Assembly: GCF_963662255.1 (NCBI RefSeq) | Contig: NW_026912212.1 | Coordinates: forward strand, 434,001-498,000 | Source: Cinclus cinclus | Taxonomy: Eukaryota; Chordata; Aves; Passeriformes; Cinclidae | Length of the DNA: 64,000 nt | Reading direction: 5' to 3' | Part shown: in pieces, positions 32,701-45,100 of the stretch | Numbering within the stretch: the first letter of the stretch is position 1 | Layout of the letters: every line of letters begins with the position of its first letter | Position numbers and translations under genes: made by a program | The notes under the pieces: model-generated | The model's input: the letters and a program-made list of their open reading frames with translations, nothing else | Databases searched by the model: none | Told to the model about the DNA's origin: nothing

Positions 32701-35700
32701 AGCATTCCAACAGTCTTGTCTTTCCCCAGAGCTGTTCCTGCAGCTGGCTCGGGAGGGCCACTTGGCCTCTCCACCCACACTTTGGCTCCATTATTAGGAC
32801 TGCTGCATCCAAAGCCTTGATCTCCACAAACAGTGCTGATTTGAGCTGGATCTCCTTCCTTCACTGATGTTTGGAAAGCTGGAAGATCAATAATGGTGCT
32901 ACTGTGCCACAGGGCTAAATCATCCAATCTTGTTCACTATTGCTGAAAAGGATTACTTTGATTTCTCCTTGACAATCTGCATCAATTCCTCTTCCCGTGA
33001 CGTGAACCCTTTGCAAGGCCAAGCTCCAGTGAGCAGTTCCCCAAACAAAGTGTCCTGGAGGAATCTGAACTCCTCTTTCCGTATTGATAACTCTCATTTG
33101 CTTCTGATTTATCCTAATTAATTCCAGTGCATCACAGTCCAGCCCTGCAGCCTCTGGGGGGCCCTGTCAGGGGCCGTGGCACCCAGAACAATTTCCCAGG
33201 AAGTCCAAGTCTCACTGGCCATGGTTGTATTTGCAAACCGGGAGCAGCCATGCACATCCAGGGCCTTTCCATTTCCCAGTGGGCCCATTGCTAAGGGTAG
33301 GGAGCACATCTGGGAGTTGGCTTCTCCATCGGGACAGCTTCTCAGCTCCTCATTTTTTCAACTGCTCTTTTAACAAACATTCATTTGTCCAACCAATGCC
33401 GCAGCTTGTGGATAGCCTGCTGTATGAAAAACCCAGCAGTCTTAATCACTGTGTTTTCCACACTAACAAAAAACACATTCCACATCACAGGGTCAGCAAA
33501 CCCCATGAAAGCAGCCAATTTCATCCCTTCCTCCTGTATTCATTATAAACAGTCTCACAAAGTTTGCCGTGACGTTGATGTCCTTGTTAAAGCTTTTCTG
33601 TAGGGTATTCAGTGTTACATCCCTGAGCAACCAAAGCTAACACACGAGTACTGTCAGCATTATTTCACATTATCATTATTATTATTTATATAAAAATAAA
33701 AATATTATTTCATGACATGTAAGATATGCGTACACATATGTATGTATAACACAGTAACATTATTATATCACAAGCACAATGAAATTCAAGCTCAAGATTA
33801 AAACTTTTTCTGTGTCTCCATGTGGGAGTGTTCCAACACAAATTGTTCCTTCTGTTGCTGCTGTTTCCAATATGCTCTTAACAAAATCCCTCCTCATCCT
33901 CCCAAACCCACAAGTTCTTTTCCTTTTTCCATATGCAATTTTGGGATGCATTTGAAGACACCCACTGGTTCAGCCTCTTTTAACTCACGGCTCCACTGCT
34001 CCCACGGTGCTCTGACCTCAGCCCACTCCTGAGACACACAACTCTAGGGAAGGGCTTCGCATCCAGCAATTTCCAACGGGACGGACTCCTTACATTTACA
34101 TTTTAAAAGTGACATTTTGTTGTGATCCAGCCAGACTACGCCACTTTGCTTTTACCAGTGGGCAAGGTCAGCACCAAAGACACAGACACCAGCTGAAGGA
34201 ATTGCGTAATTTTCTAAAGTTCAAAGCAGCAAAGAATCACAGAAGGAGAAGCTCAGCAATGCACCCAGACATCACTCCCAAGAAGTGCCCGCAGTGATTA
34301 AGAAAGATCCCTCAGCAGTTCCCCCCAGACTTTACCATCACCCAGATGCACACATCAGCTGGGGGAAGCTGTCACAGCCAAGGACTGCAGAGCCACTCTC
34401 GGACACTGGGAATTCCTGCAGGTGCCTCCAGCCACAGCTGAGGCTTCCAGCCCCGCTGAGAGAGGGCCCAGCTCTGACAGCGCTGAAGAAACAAGACTGA
34501 CAGCACTTCTAGTGCAGCAACATGTGGTTTCATTCTCCTCTTGGCTCACACCCAGAGCCTGGCCAGGGCTCAAGGAGGAACCCAAGGAGTTGGCTTTGAC
34601 CAAACACACCCCAAACAAGGCCAGATGTTGGATTTCATGGCCTTGTTCGGCTTCTAAATACACAAAGGTCAATCCACCTTTCACTCATGAGTGCATACAT
34701 CTATCACAGCGCTCATGTCCGTGCATAGTTTGGTCATGTGTGGATACAAAGATAACATTTGGTTGGAAGGTTCATCCAGAGATCCCCTTTGGCTCAGGGC
34801 CTGGTGTTCAGCCCTCAGTCAGGGCCTCTTGTCCAGCCTTTGGTACTTCAGGCATGTGATTTACTGCTGGGCTTGACAGTGCTGGGTGAACAGCAGGACT
34901 GCATGAGCTCTGAGGTCTTTCCCAACTGGAAGGATTCTGTAATTCCAGGATTCCATCTGCTGCATTCAGCTAGGTCCATGTTAGCAGCATTCCTTGAGTC
35001 CAAAAGGCCCCTCTTGGTCAGCCCTTGTGGCCTAAGGCTCCAGCTCCTTTAGCTCCTGCTGCTAAGCTGCTCATGCTGAACGAGAGGGCTCAGGGAGAAG
35101 AAGAATACAGCTCATGCAATTCCTTCTGGGACGCTGAGAGGGGAGGGTGTGGCACCAGGAGCATTGTTTGCTGTGGCCTCCTCTCTACCCTTCAGGCCCT
35201 TCAGTGCTTTGAAGCAGCCAAGAGCTTTCTTCAAGGGTGCAAGGAAGCAGCTGTTCCTGCTCCCAGCTCTGGCTCTTCCCACTCTCTGACCTTGACTGGT
35301 TTTGTCCCTCTGGCTGTGCCCTCTGCTCCCCCTGTGCTTGGTGGCTGCTGCCCAGGACTGTGGCACTGGCACACATCAAGGGCTCCAGCCCCTCCTTTCT
35401 CTGCCCTTGCAGCTGCCTGCTCACAGCAGCCTTTTCCACCTGGAAGCTCCCCATGGAGAGGGAGTCCCCACCTCTGTTCCCTGCACAACCTCCAGGATGC
35501 CAGCGCTGCCATCTCCAGTCCCTGCTGGCACTGAGGGCTCCCAGGTGCCCCAGGCTGCTGTGACACCACTGCACACCGCAGGGAACAGTGCCAGGGGCTG
35601 TGCTCAAAGTCAGGTCCATGTGCTGCTGCTGCTGCTGCTGCTGCTGCTGTGGATGTCGTTTTTTTCCAGCCCTGCCCAGAGTCAGGGATCAGATCCAGGC

Positions 35701-37423
35701 ACTGCTGCTGCTCCCTCGGGATCAGCCACAATTTGGCTGTTGCTGTCAGTGCCAGCAGAAGCGGTGGCTGGAGCAGCGGGTGCTGACAGTGCCCCAAGCA
35801 CACACAGGGGTCCCTGGGCTGGGGGTTGGGAGCTGGGAGGCAGCTGCCCCTTCTTCTCCCTCTGCCCCTTCTTCTCCCTCTGCCCCCACAGAGCTGGGCC
35901 AGGCACAAGGGGGGCAGCACAGCAAACAGGGAGCCTGCAAGTCTCTTCCAGCCCTGTCTGCTGAGAGTTTGGCCCTTGGAGCTCCAGGTGGACAAAGGCA
36001 GCTGCTCCTGGTCCCTCTGTGTGTCCCTGTGTTCAGCTGTGCTGCTCCATCAGTCCGTGCCCAGCAATGGGAAAAGCCTCAGGCCTGCAGGGCCAGGAGC
36101 TGCTGGGCTCTGCCTGGGCAGCTCAGCCAGCGGGAAGGAGCTGCTCCACACGGGAACCAGGAGCGAAGGACACTCCTGTTTTAGGAGAGGATTTCTGTTC
36201 TAGGAAAAACAAAAAACATAGAAAAGGAAAAAAAAAACACAGAAAACATGTGAAAGATACAAACAAAACAACGTGTTAGTGAAAAGTAGTCCAGACCTTT
36301 GGATAAAGGGGCAACCGATCTTTTTAAAACAAGGACTAAGTTATTTACTTTAGAAACGTGCTGATGGTATGGATCCATCTTACTGACCTCAGCAGCCTAT
36401 TTAAAACGATGTTGGGGTTTATTTCCAATATTGTTATTTTCAATTGTGGTTGAAGCAAGAGGAAATTGCTTTGTGCCCTGCCAGCTCCAAGCAGGACTGG
36501 GAAACTAAACTCTGTCAAACCCCAAATCCTTTTTGAAGATGCCCTTCCTTCTCACCCTTCAAATGAGGTGCGCTGTTCCCTTTGAAATTGTCAGTGATTT
36601 CTTCAAGATGGAAAGACCCACTTACAGCTTTTTGCTCTGGTTTGGAAGTGCAGAAGGGCAACTCTCCATCCATCAGCTCCAGACTGCACTGCCTTAGGAA
36701 CACGGCCCACTCGCCAGGTTTTGCCCACTCGTGGCACTTCTAGAGGAGGAAGAAATTGCACAATTGCTACGGCACAATTCCAGACAAAAAGGAATGGAGA
36801 CAGACAAAACATCCTGTGGAGATCCAGGCATTCAGCTGGGACCGTGGAGAGTTTGGGTTCTTGCCAATTGGGTGTGTGTCCCTAACTGCAATCTCTTGGC
36901 CTGCAGGAGAGTCTCCCTCACCTGCAAAAGCAGAAAGCTCAGGCGGTGTGCTGGGAACGGGCTCGTGTGATGCAAAGCTCTCAGAGCCCTGTGAGGGCAG
37001 AGCGGGCCCAGCCGTGCCCAGGGCTGAGCCCAGCAGAGCCCTGGCACGGCCCAGAGCTGCCTCAGCATCCGCAGAGCCCGGCTGCAAGGAGAGAACCCAG
37101 AAACCACCCCTCAGCTGAAGGCTCCTGTCCCCCTTGTCCCAACCACGAGCAGTGCCCAGGCCATGCTGCCTGTGCCCAGAGCTGGGCACAAACCTCCCAG
37201 TCACTGCTGCCTCTGGGAGCAGAGCACGAGGGCAGGACACGTGCCCAGCCTGCAGCCAGCCATGGCACATCCAGCCCCTCAGCAGCTGCCCAGAGCCAAA
37301 AAGCACCTTGGCAGCCCACTGAAGAACTCCTTGCATCTACTCCAGCAAAGGGGGAACCTTTGGTTGCCAGCCAGGGGCCAGGCCATGCCCAGATCTGGGA
37401 GCATCCCCCTAGCTGTGGACTCA

Positions 37424-37706
37424 CCTGCACACTGGGCGTGGAGCGTGTCTTTGAAGAAGGTGCCAGAATCAAAGTCCATCATCTCCTGCTGCCAGTGGCC
37501 AGGTCGAGGAAGAGGCTGTCAGCCTTGAGGTTGTCCTTGCAGCAGCTCCACGTGGTACAGCTTCTCCAGGGGCTGCTGCTCCTTCCCTGGGGGCCAGACC
37601 AGGCTGTCAGTGTTCTGCCCAGGGACTCAGCCATCACTGAAGCAGGACAAGTAAAACCAGGATGCATGGTGGCCGCCAGTGCTTGCAAGACCAGCCCAGC
37701 TCCAGA
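37424..37706 (-). pseudogene. PIM exon 3 relic in A2
   Basis: Reverse-complement twin of 110-392. It lies about 150 bases beyond the stop codon of the intact PIM gene and in the same orientation, so a tandem arrangement gene-relic is visible here. Frame broken as in A1. Confidence 0.7.
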
Positions 37707-37854
37707 ACGGACGTTCCCATCTGATGACCCCTGCTCCATGGTACAGGCAGGAGAAAAAAGTCTGTGTTTCTTTGCTTCTTATCACCAAGACACGTGTGGA
37801 GCTGTTTGATCCAGGCTCCCGGATCAAACGGTGCCTGTGAATCTCTCCCATCTT

Positions 37855-40278
37855 CTAGGGCAGGTGAACACCCTGCAGCCAGGGGTCATAGAAGAGATCT
37901 TCCAAAGATGGCCTGTCCATGGAGTGCATGCATAAACACCATCTGATAACATCTTGGCACTCTGGGGAGAGAAACCACAAATCACCGGTCAGCTGGAGGA
38001 GGATCCTGTTCACTTTGCCCCACTGTTCCCGTGCCCAGGCTCTGCTGGATCTGCTCAGAGCTGGGCCTGAGCTTTGCAGTCAATTCCCTGTTTTGGAGGA
38101 GAGCAGGAGAGCAGGACATGTGCCACATCCCAGAGATGAGGATTCACCTTGAGAGAGCCCTCGTGGGAACATGAGCTGGCCCCAGACGATGTCCCGGCCC
38201 TTCTTGAACGGGTGCTTCCCGCAGACCATCTGGTACAGCAGGATACCCAGGGACCAGACCGTTGCTGCCTCGCCGTGGTAGCATTTCAGGTGGGTCCACT
38301 CTGGGGGGCTGTAGGACCGTGTCCCTATGGAATACAGATGGAGCTCATCACGGGGATGCTGCTGCTCCCAGCGCCTCGCCCCAGCATCCCTGGGATTGGG
38401 GGGACCGCACCAGTGGCACAGGAGTGACCCGCTGCCTCGTCACCAACACCTGACTCCGGCGTACAAAAAGGAGGGACGGAAAAGAAACCACTGGTGTTGG
38501 GAGAGGGCAGCAGAAGCCCTGAGAAGGCCCAACCATGACACCCAGAAGAAAAACCCACCCAGGGGTGGGAAAAACCCACTCTCCTCTCTGCTTGCATTGC
38601 CCCCAATAAACATTAACAAGCCAAGGCAAACAGGGGCAGCAAAGCAGTCCAAGCCCTTCCTCGCCTGCACACCAAACGGAGCCGTGCACGGGTCTGAGTC
38701 CCCTCTCTGCTCCCCCCAGGGGGTTTGTGTCGGGCTGGCTGCCCCAGCTCCAGCCACGGCTGAGTGGGTGGTGAATGCCGTTGGCAGGGCTGGGAGCTGG
38801 CTCCCCTCTGATCCCCACTCAAAAGCAACTTTTGGTGCAGGAGAAGCAATCCCATGACCTGCAGCAAAGCGGGGAATCCAAGCGGGGTGCCACAGTCAGG
38901 CTGGGCCATGAGATGCCCAGGGGCATCCCCCAGGCTGGGCTCACCTGCAAACTGGGTGTAGAGTGTGTCCTGGAGGAAGGTGCCACAGCCAAAGTCAATC
39001 AGTTTGGCCTGTCCGGTGGCCAGGTCGATGAGGATGTTGCTAGGTTTGATGTCGCGGTGCAGGACCCCGCAGCTGCTGCAGTGCCGCACGGCCTCCAGCA
39101 CCTGGCGGAACAGCCCCCGCGCCTCCTCCTCCGGCAGGGAGCCCCGAGCCACGATGAAATCCAAGAGGTCTTGACATGGCTCGGGACGCTCCAGCACCAA
39201 CAAGACGCAGCTGGGCAGCTCAAACCACTCCAGGAGCTGAATTACTCCACGGAACCCAGTGGACACCTTGTCCAGCAGCACGACCTCCAGGGGCGCACGG
39301 GCGCCGTTGGGCTGCGCGAGGACCACGATGCCATCAGTGGGGCTGAGGCCGTGCCAGGGCTCTGGAACGCCTCAGCCAGCCCGGGATGCTCTGCATCCCC
39401 CGCTCAGCCCACGCCCGCTCTCCTTGCAGGGCTCCCGGCGGCTCCCAGCCTGCCGGGCCCCGGCTCCCCGCCGCCCGCAACGCCCCGGCTTCTGCCGCTG
39501 GCCCCGCTCACTCACCAGCTCGCCCCAATGGCGGATGCGATCCCGCCGCACGCATTTGATGGCCACCTGCGAACCAAGGGGCAGCAGCGGGCTCAGATCG
39601 CCGCCCGGCCCGCCGCGTCCCGGCCTCCTCCTCCGCCCTCCATCTCTTCCTCTTCCTCCTCCTCCTCCTTCTCCTCCTCCGCCCGCCGCCGGCCCCGCCA
39701 CTCACCGGGACGCCGTCCGCGAGCCGGGTCCCCGAGAAGACGCTGCCGAAGCCGCCGCTGCCCAGCAGCGAACCCAGCCGGTACCGCTCCGGCAAGGCCC
39801 CCTGCGCCTTCCCTGCGGGCGACACGCGGCCGTCAGCGCTCGGCCCGGGGCCACACACGGCCCCCGACCGCCCCCCGACCGTCCCGGGCCGGGCATCCCC
39901 ACCCGCCCCGGGCCCTGGAGGCTCGGGGCCGGCGGCCGCGCTGCCGAGCGGCGGAGCTCGGGCCGGGGAAGCCGCAGCGGAGGCGGCGGGAGCGGCCGCG
40001 CCGCGTGTGTCCTCAGCGGGCCCCTGGAGGAGCCGGGGCCGGGGCCGGAGGCGGGGCCGGAGCCGGGGTAGGGGCGGGGGTCGGGGCCGGGCTCGGGTTC
40101 GGGCTCCGGCCAGGCAAAGCCAAAGGGCAGCGATGCTGCCCCAGCCCCAGGCACTGATGCCCGCCCAGCACCGCCACAGCCACGAAAGCCAGAGCCGGGC
40201 AGAGGCGAGCCCGGGGTGGGACGGACGGGGCAGGTGACGGGGCAGCCCCGCCCGAGGCCGGGGGCGGGCCGGGGGCAT
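37855..40278 (-). CDS. PIM1-like: PIM1-like serine/threonine kinase, five exons
   Basis: Constitutively active Ser/Thr kinase family acting in growth and survival signalling in cytosol and nucleus. Exons in sense order: 39706-40278, 39516-39566, 38945-39311, 38148-38324, 37855-37961, all with GT-AG borders and compatible phases, giving 424 codons. Residues 1-155 are Pro/Arg/Ala-rich with a hydrophobic run (about 29-59). The kinase domain follows: GSGGFGSV at 173-180, VAIK Lys195, the PIM-specific hinge ERPEP at 249-253, HRD Asp295, DFG Asp314, SPPEW activation-segment end, and C-terminus [10 protein letters not shown] before TAG. All catalytic residues are present. The catalytic loop reads KPSN where many PIM copies have KPEN. 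Start chosen at 40278 because the family usually begins MPPARPRPR; the frame is open further upstream to 40752. No break seen. Confidence 0.92.
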
Positions 40279-40560
40279 GGCCCGGTCCGGCAGGGGGAGA
40301 GGGGGAGACGACGGGGGGGTCTGGGGAACGGAGCCCGGGGAGAAGGGATAGAATGAACAAGAAAGAGAGTAAGAGGGCTTGTAGACTCGCTGCTGCTGCT
40401 GCTGCTGCTGCCGCTGCTGCTGCCGCTGCTGCCGCTGCTGCCGAAGCGCCGGGGCCGTTTGTCCGCGTGTCCGCGTGTCCGTTCGCCGCTCGCCCCACAC
40501 GCCCCATGCCCGAGCCCCGCGCGCCCCGGGGCAGCCCCTGAGTCTGTCCAAACACGGGAA
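39380..40560. promoter_or_regulatory. CpG-rich promoter/first-exon region of the PIM gene
   Basis: Very high GC and CpG density over about 1.2 kb, spanning exon 2, exon 1 and the 5' flank, in contrast to the surroundings. No TATA box is evident. Fits a CpG-island promoter with start sites upstream of 40278. Confidence 0.7.
40389..40446 (-). repeat. (CAG/CGG)n run in the PIM 5' region
   Basis: About 19 triplets, read as CAG with interspersed CGG on the sense strand (CTG/CCG on plus). It lies about 110 bases upstream of the chosen start codon and in frame with it, with no stop between. In an upstream-extended protein it would encode a Gln-rich tract; as 5' UTR it is an expandable repeat. Confidence 0.9.
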
Positions 40561-42162
40561 CTTTGCCCTGTTCAGCCAAGGCCCAGAGTCCTGACTCCCG
40601 CACAGTGACACAGCAATCCCCTCGCTCGCTGCTGTGCATTGGCCCCGCTGAGGCTCACACACTGCCGCCGGGGCACGTTCCCTGGCTGGAGGATTCCTGC
40701 CCCACCCAAGCACTGCCCTTATGTCTCCAGCATTGCTTTCCAACAAAGCCACGGGAAGGCAAACTCTCTGCAGCTCATGGTACTTTACAGTGTCTAAGAC
40801 TCACAAGTCATCGACCAGGAATTGTAAGGGAATGCAGCCCTGACTGCAGCCCTCCCAGAGTAGATGACAAAAAGAATCTAAAACGGGGAAATGCAGGTGA
40901 ACTGGGTGAACTTTGTCTGAAAGAAGGGTCATTTTTTTCTAATAATTTCTAGTCCATTCCCTCTGCTTTTATGCTTCTTACAAGGCCATTTGCATGCCAG
41001 ATTCCTCATCAAAGGAGAACCCTGAGCTTGTGGAACTGCGTGTCTGTTCCTCTGCAGGGACACTCAGGGTGAGACAGGATGCAATTTTGAAGCAATTGTG
41101 TTAAAGCAAAACCAGTTATTAAGTAGAGATTGATGTCCTTGCCCCAAACCAACAACCGTGGGCAAGTCCCTTTGGCTCAGCCTGGCGCAGTGACCTTGAG
41201 GGGTGTCCCCACTGCAGGGAGGAAGGCCCCCGCCCCTCCAAGGAGGGAAATGTTGGGACACGCTGCCGTTAAAATCTGGCACGGGGCTCTTCCAGTCTGA
41301 AGTGCTGCCCTGTCAGGCAGATGTGCCCAGGCTGTGCCAGCTCAGCAGCTCTGCAGAAGTTCTCAGCGGTGGCACTTGGTTGTTCCTTTCTCTGGGCATT
41401 TTACCAGCTCTGCCACAGCTTCAGCTCCCTCTCAGGATGTTGATCTTGGGGATGGAGGAGTCAGACTGGTTTCAGCATTGTTGACCCCAAAAGCGGCGTG
41501 ATCCCCCTCTTCATTTCCCACCGGGAGCTTTGCAAACAGAGCCTTGTTGGAGTTGTTTGAGCCCATTCCAGGCAGAGCCTCCTGCTGCAGCAGGAACTGC
41601 CTTTCCTGTGCCATGGCCAGGGCAGACCGCGCTGCAGGAAAAGGCCCAGGCCAGCCCCAAGACAGGGAAGGCCTCGGGCACAAGTGCAGAGTGCCGTGGT
41701 GGCACCTGTGCCAGGGAGAGCCTGAGACACCAAAGGCACCTTGGCAGCAGCAGCTGCTTCCAGGGCATGGCCACAAGCCTCCCTTGGCAACCCGGCCTGG
41801 TGGCCACCACTGCAGAGCTGCAGCTTCAGGGGTCATTTCTGGCTGGGCTCTGCAAAGCCACTCGTGCTCCAGGAACCTGACTGGGAAGCAATTGGCCCCA
41901 GCACCTTGGGGACAAGATATTAATGGCAAAACTCTTCATCCCTGCAGGGGCAGGAGAGGGACAGAGGAAAGGGAAGAGCCAGGCCCAGGGGACATGACTG
42001 CAATGGTGGTGGCTGGGAGGTCGGTGCCACTGCAGCAGCCTGGCTGGCCCTCAGCAGACATTCTGGCCACAAGAGTTGTGAGCAGCTCTTGGCCCTGCAG
42101 GGCTGAGGATTTTTCCCCTTTGGTGGGCACAGACTGATGGAGCAGCACAGCTGAACTCCTCC
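40561..42162. other. Unique spacer right of the PIM gene
   Basis: About 1.6 kb present once in the window. No recognisable coding sequence; open frames around 41432-42137 are short and overlap on both strands. The last 100 bases (about 42070-42154) are a diverged copy of A1 1715-1782, and at 42163 the similarity to A becomes near-identical but resumes at A1 position 2223, skipping about 440 bases. Confidence 0.7.
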
Positions 42163-45100
42163 TGGCACTGTTCCCTGCGGTGTGCAGTGGTGTCACAGCA
42201 GCCTGGGGCACCTGGGAGCCCTCAGTGCCAGCAGGGACTGGAGATGGCAGCGCTGGCATCCTGGAGGTTGTGCAGGGAACAGAGGTGGGGACTCCCTCTC
42301 CATGGGGAGCTTCCAGGTGGAAAAGGCTGCTGTGAGCAGGCAGCTGCAAGGGCAGAGAAAGGAGGGGCTGGAGCCCTTGATGTGTGCCAGTGCCACAGTC
42401 CTGGGCAGCAGCCACCAAGCACAGGGGGAGCAGAGGGCACAGCCAGAGGGACAAAACCAGTCAAGGTCAGAGAGTGGGAAGAGCCAGAGCTGGGAGCAGG
42501 AACAGCTGCTTCCTTGCACCCTTGAAGAAAGCTCTTGGCTGCTTCAAAGCACTGAAGGGCCTGAAGGGTAGAGAGGAGGCCACAGCAAACAATGCTCCTG
42601 GTGCCACACCCTCCCCTCTCAGCGTCCCAGAAGGAATTGCATGAGCTGTATTCTTCTTCTCCCTGAGCCCTCTCGTTCAGCCTGAGCAGCTTAGCAGCAG
42701 GAGCTAAAGGAGCTGGAGCCTTAGGCCACAAGGGCTGACCAAGAGGGGCCTTTTGGACTCAAGGAATGCTGCTAACATGGACCTAGCTGAATGCAGCAGA
42801 TGGAATCCTGGAATTACAGAATCCTTCCAGTTGGGAAAGACCTCAGAGCTCATGCAGTCCTGCTGTTCACCCAGCACTGTCAAGCCCAGCAGTAAATCGC
42901 ATGCCTGAAGTACCAAAGGCTGGACAAGAGGCCCTGACTGAGGGCTGAACACCAGGCCCTGAGCCAAAGGGGATCTCTGGATGAACCTTCCAACCAAATG
43001 TTATCTTTGTATCCACACATGACCAAACTATGCACGGACATGAGCGCTGTGATAGATGTATGCACTCATGAGTGAAAGGTGGATTGACCTTTGTGTATTT
43101 AGAAGCCGAACAAGGCCATGAAATCCAACATCTGGCCTTGTTTGGGGTGTGTTTGGTCAAAGCCAACTCCTTGGGTTCCTCCTTGAGCCCTGGCCAGGCT
43201 CTGGGTGTGAGCCAAGAGGAGAATGAAACCAGATTTTGCTGCACTAGAAGGGCTGTCAGTTTGTTTCTTCAGCACTGTCAGAGCTGGGCCCTCTCTCAGC
43301 GGGGCTGGAAGCCTCAGCTGTGGCTGGAGGCACCTGCAGGAATTCCCAGTGTCCGGGAGTGGCTCTGCAGTCCTTGGCTGTGACAGCTTCCCCCAGCTGA
43401 TGTGTGCATCTGGGTGATGGTAAAGTCTGGGGGGAACTGCTGATGGATCTTTCTTAATCACTGCGAGCACTTCTTGGGAGTGATGTCTGGGTGCATTGCT
43501 GAGCTTCTCCTTCTGTGATTCTTTGCTGCTTTGAACTTTAGAAAATTACGCAATTCCTTCAGCTGGTGTCTGTGTCTTTGGTGCTGACCTTGCCCACTGG
43601 TAGAAGCAAAGTGGCGTAGTCTGGCTGGATCACAACAAAATGTCACTTTAAAAATGTAAATGTAAGGAGTCCGTCCCGTTGGAAATTGCTGGATGCGAAG
43701 CCCTTCCCTAGAGTTGTCTGTCTCAGGAGTGGGCTGAGGTCAGAGCACCGTGGGAGCAGTGGAGCCGTGAGTTAAAAGAGGCTGAACCAGTGGGTGTCTT
43801 CAAATGCATCCCAAAATTGCATATGGAAAAAGGAAAAGAACTTGTGGGTTTGGGAGGATGAGGATGGATTTTGTTAAGAGCATATTGGAAACAGCAGCAA
43901 CAGAAGGAACAATTTGTGTTGGAACACTCCCACATGGAGACACAGAAAAAGTTTTAATCTTGAGCTTGAATTTCATTGTGCTTGTGATATAATAATGTTA
44001 CTGTGTTATATCTACATATGTGTACGCATATCTTACATGTCATGAAATAATATTTTTATTTTTATATAAATAATAATAATGATAATGTGAAATAATGCTG
44101 ACAGTACTCGTGTGTTAGCTTTGGTTGCTCAGGGATGTAACACTGAATACCCTACAGAAAAGCTTTAACAAGGACATCAACGTCACGGCAAACTTTGTGA
44201 GACTGTTTATAATGAATACAGGAGGAAGGGATGAAATTGGCTGCTTTCATGGGGTTTGCTGACCCTGTGATGTGGAATGTGTTTTTTGTTAGTGTGGAAA
44301 ACACAGTGATTAAGACTGCTGGGTTTTTCATACAGCAGGCTATCCACAAGCTGCGGCATTGGTTGGACAGATGAATGTTTGTTAAAAGAGCAGTTGAAAA
44401 AATGAGGAGCTGAGAAGCTGTCCCGATGGAGAATCCAACTCCCAGATGTGCTCCCTACCCTTAGCAATGGGCCCACTGGGAAATGGAAAGGCCCTGGATG
44501 TGCATGGCTGCTCCCGGTTTGCAAATACAACCATGGCCAGTGAGACTTGGACTTCCTGGGAAATTGTTCTGGGTGCCATGGCCCCTGACAGGGCCCCCCA
44601 GAGGCTGCAGGGCTGGACTGTGATGCACTGGAATTAATTAGGATAAATCAGAAGCAAATGAGAGTTATCAATATGGAAAGAGGAGTTCAGATTCCTCCAG
44701 GACACTTTGTTTGGGGAACTGCTCACTGGAGCTTGGCCTTGCAAAAGGTTCACGTCACGGGAAGAGGAATTGATGCAGATTGTCAAGGAGAAATCAAAGT
44801 AATCCTTTTCAGCAATAGTGAACAAGATTGGATGATTTAGCCCTGTGGCACAGTAGCACCATTATTGATCTTCCAGCTTTCGAAACATCAGTGAAGGAAG
44901 GAGATCCAGCTCAAATCAGCACTGTTTGTGGAGATCAAGGCTTTGGATGCAGCAGTCCTAATAATGGAGCCAAAGTGTGGGTGGAGAGGCCAAGTGGCCC
45001 TCCCGAGCCAGCTGCAGGAACAGCTCTGGGGAAAGACAAGACTGTTGGAATGCTGGAACCTGGCAATATGTCCCTGCAGCCAAGTGCTCTATGTGAGAAC

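Larger units (their letters stand above)
27690..37815 (-). repeat. Segment A, copy A2 (inverted)
   Basis: Reverse complement of 1-10129; positions map approximately as 37816 to 37819 minus the A1 coordinate. Contains the same parts: tandem array 28194-28879, X-box cluster 29196-29777, DR-b 30128-30777, hairpin about 30875-30907, DR-a 34155-34849, (CTG)9 35623-35649, PIM relic 37424-37706. The homology visible in the window ends at 37815 only because A1 is cut there. No gene is recognised in the remaining stretches. Confidence 0.93.

Noticed and set aside
40753..42060. A second gene in the spacer right of PIM
   Set aside because: Overlapping short frames on both strands without splice signals or known motifs.
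37816..42162. Palindrome as a pure assembly artefact
   Set aside because: Not excluded, but the two halves differ by a complete provirus, by an internal gap in A3 and by many scattered bases with mosaic pairing, which is more than expected from simple duplication of one read set. Haplotype misjoining remains possible and is stated as a refuting outcome.
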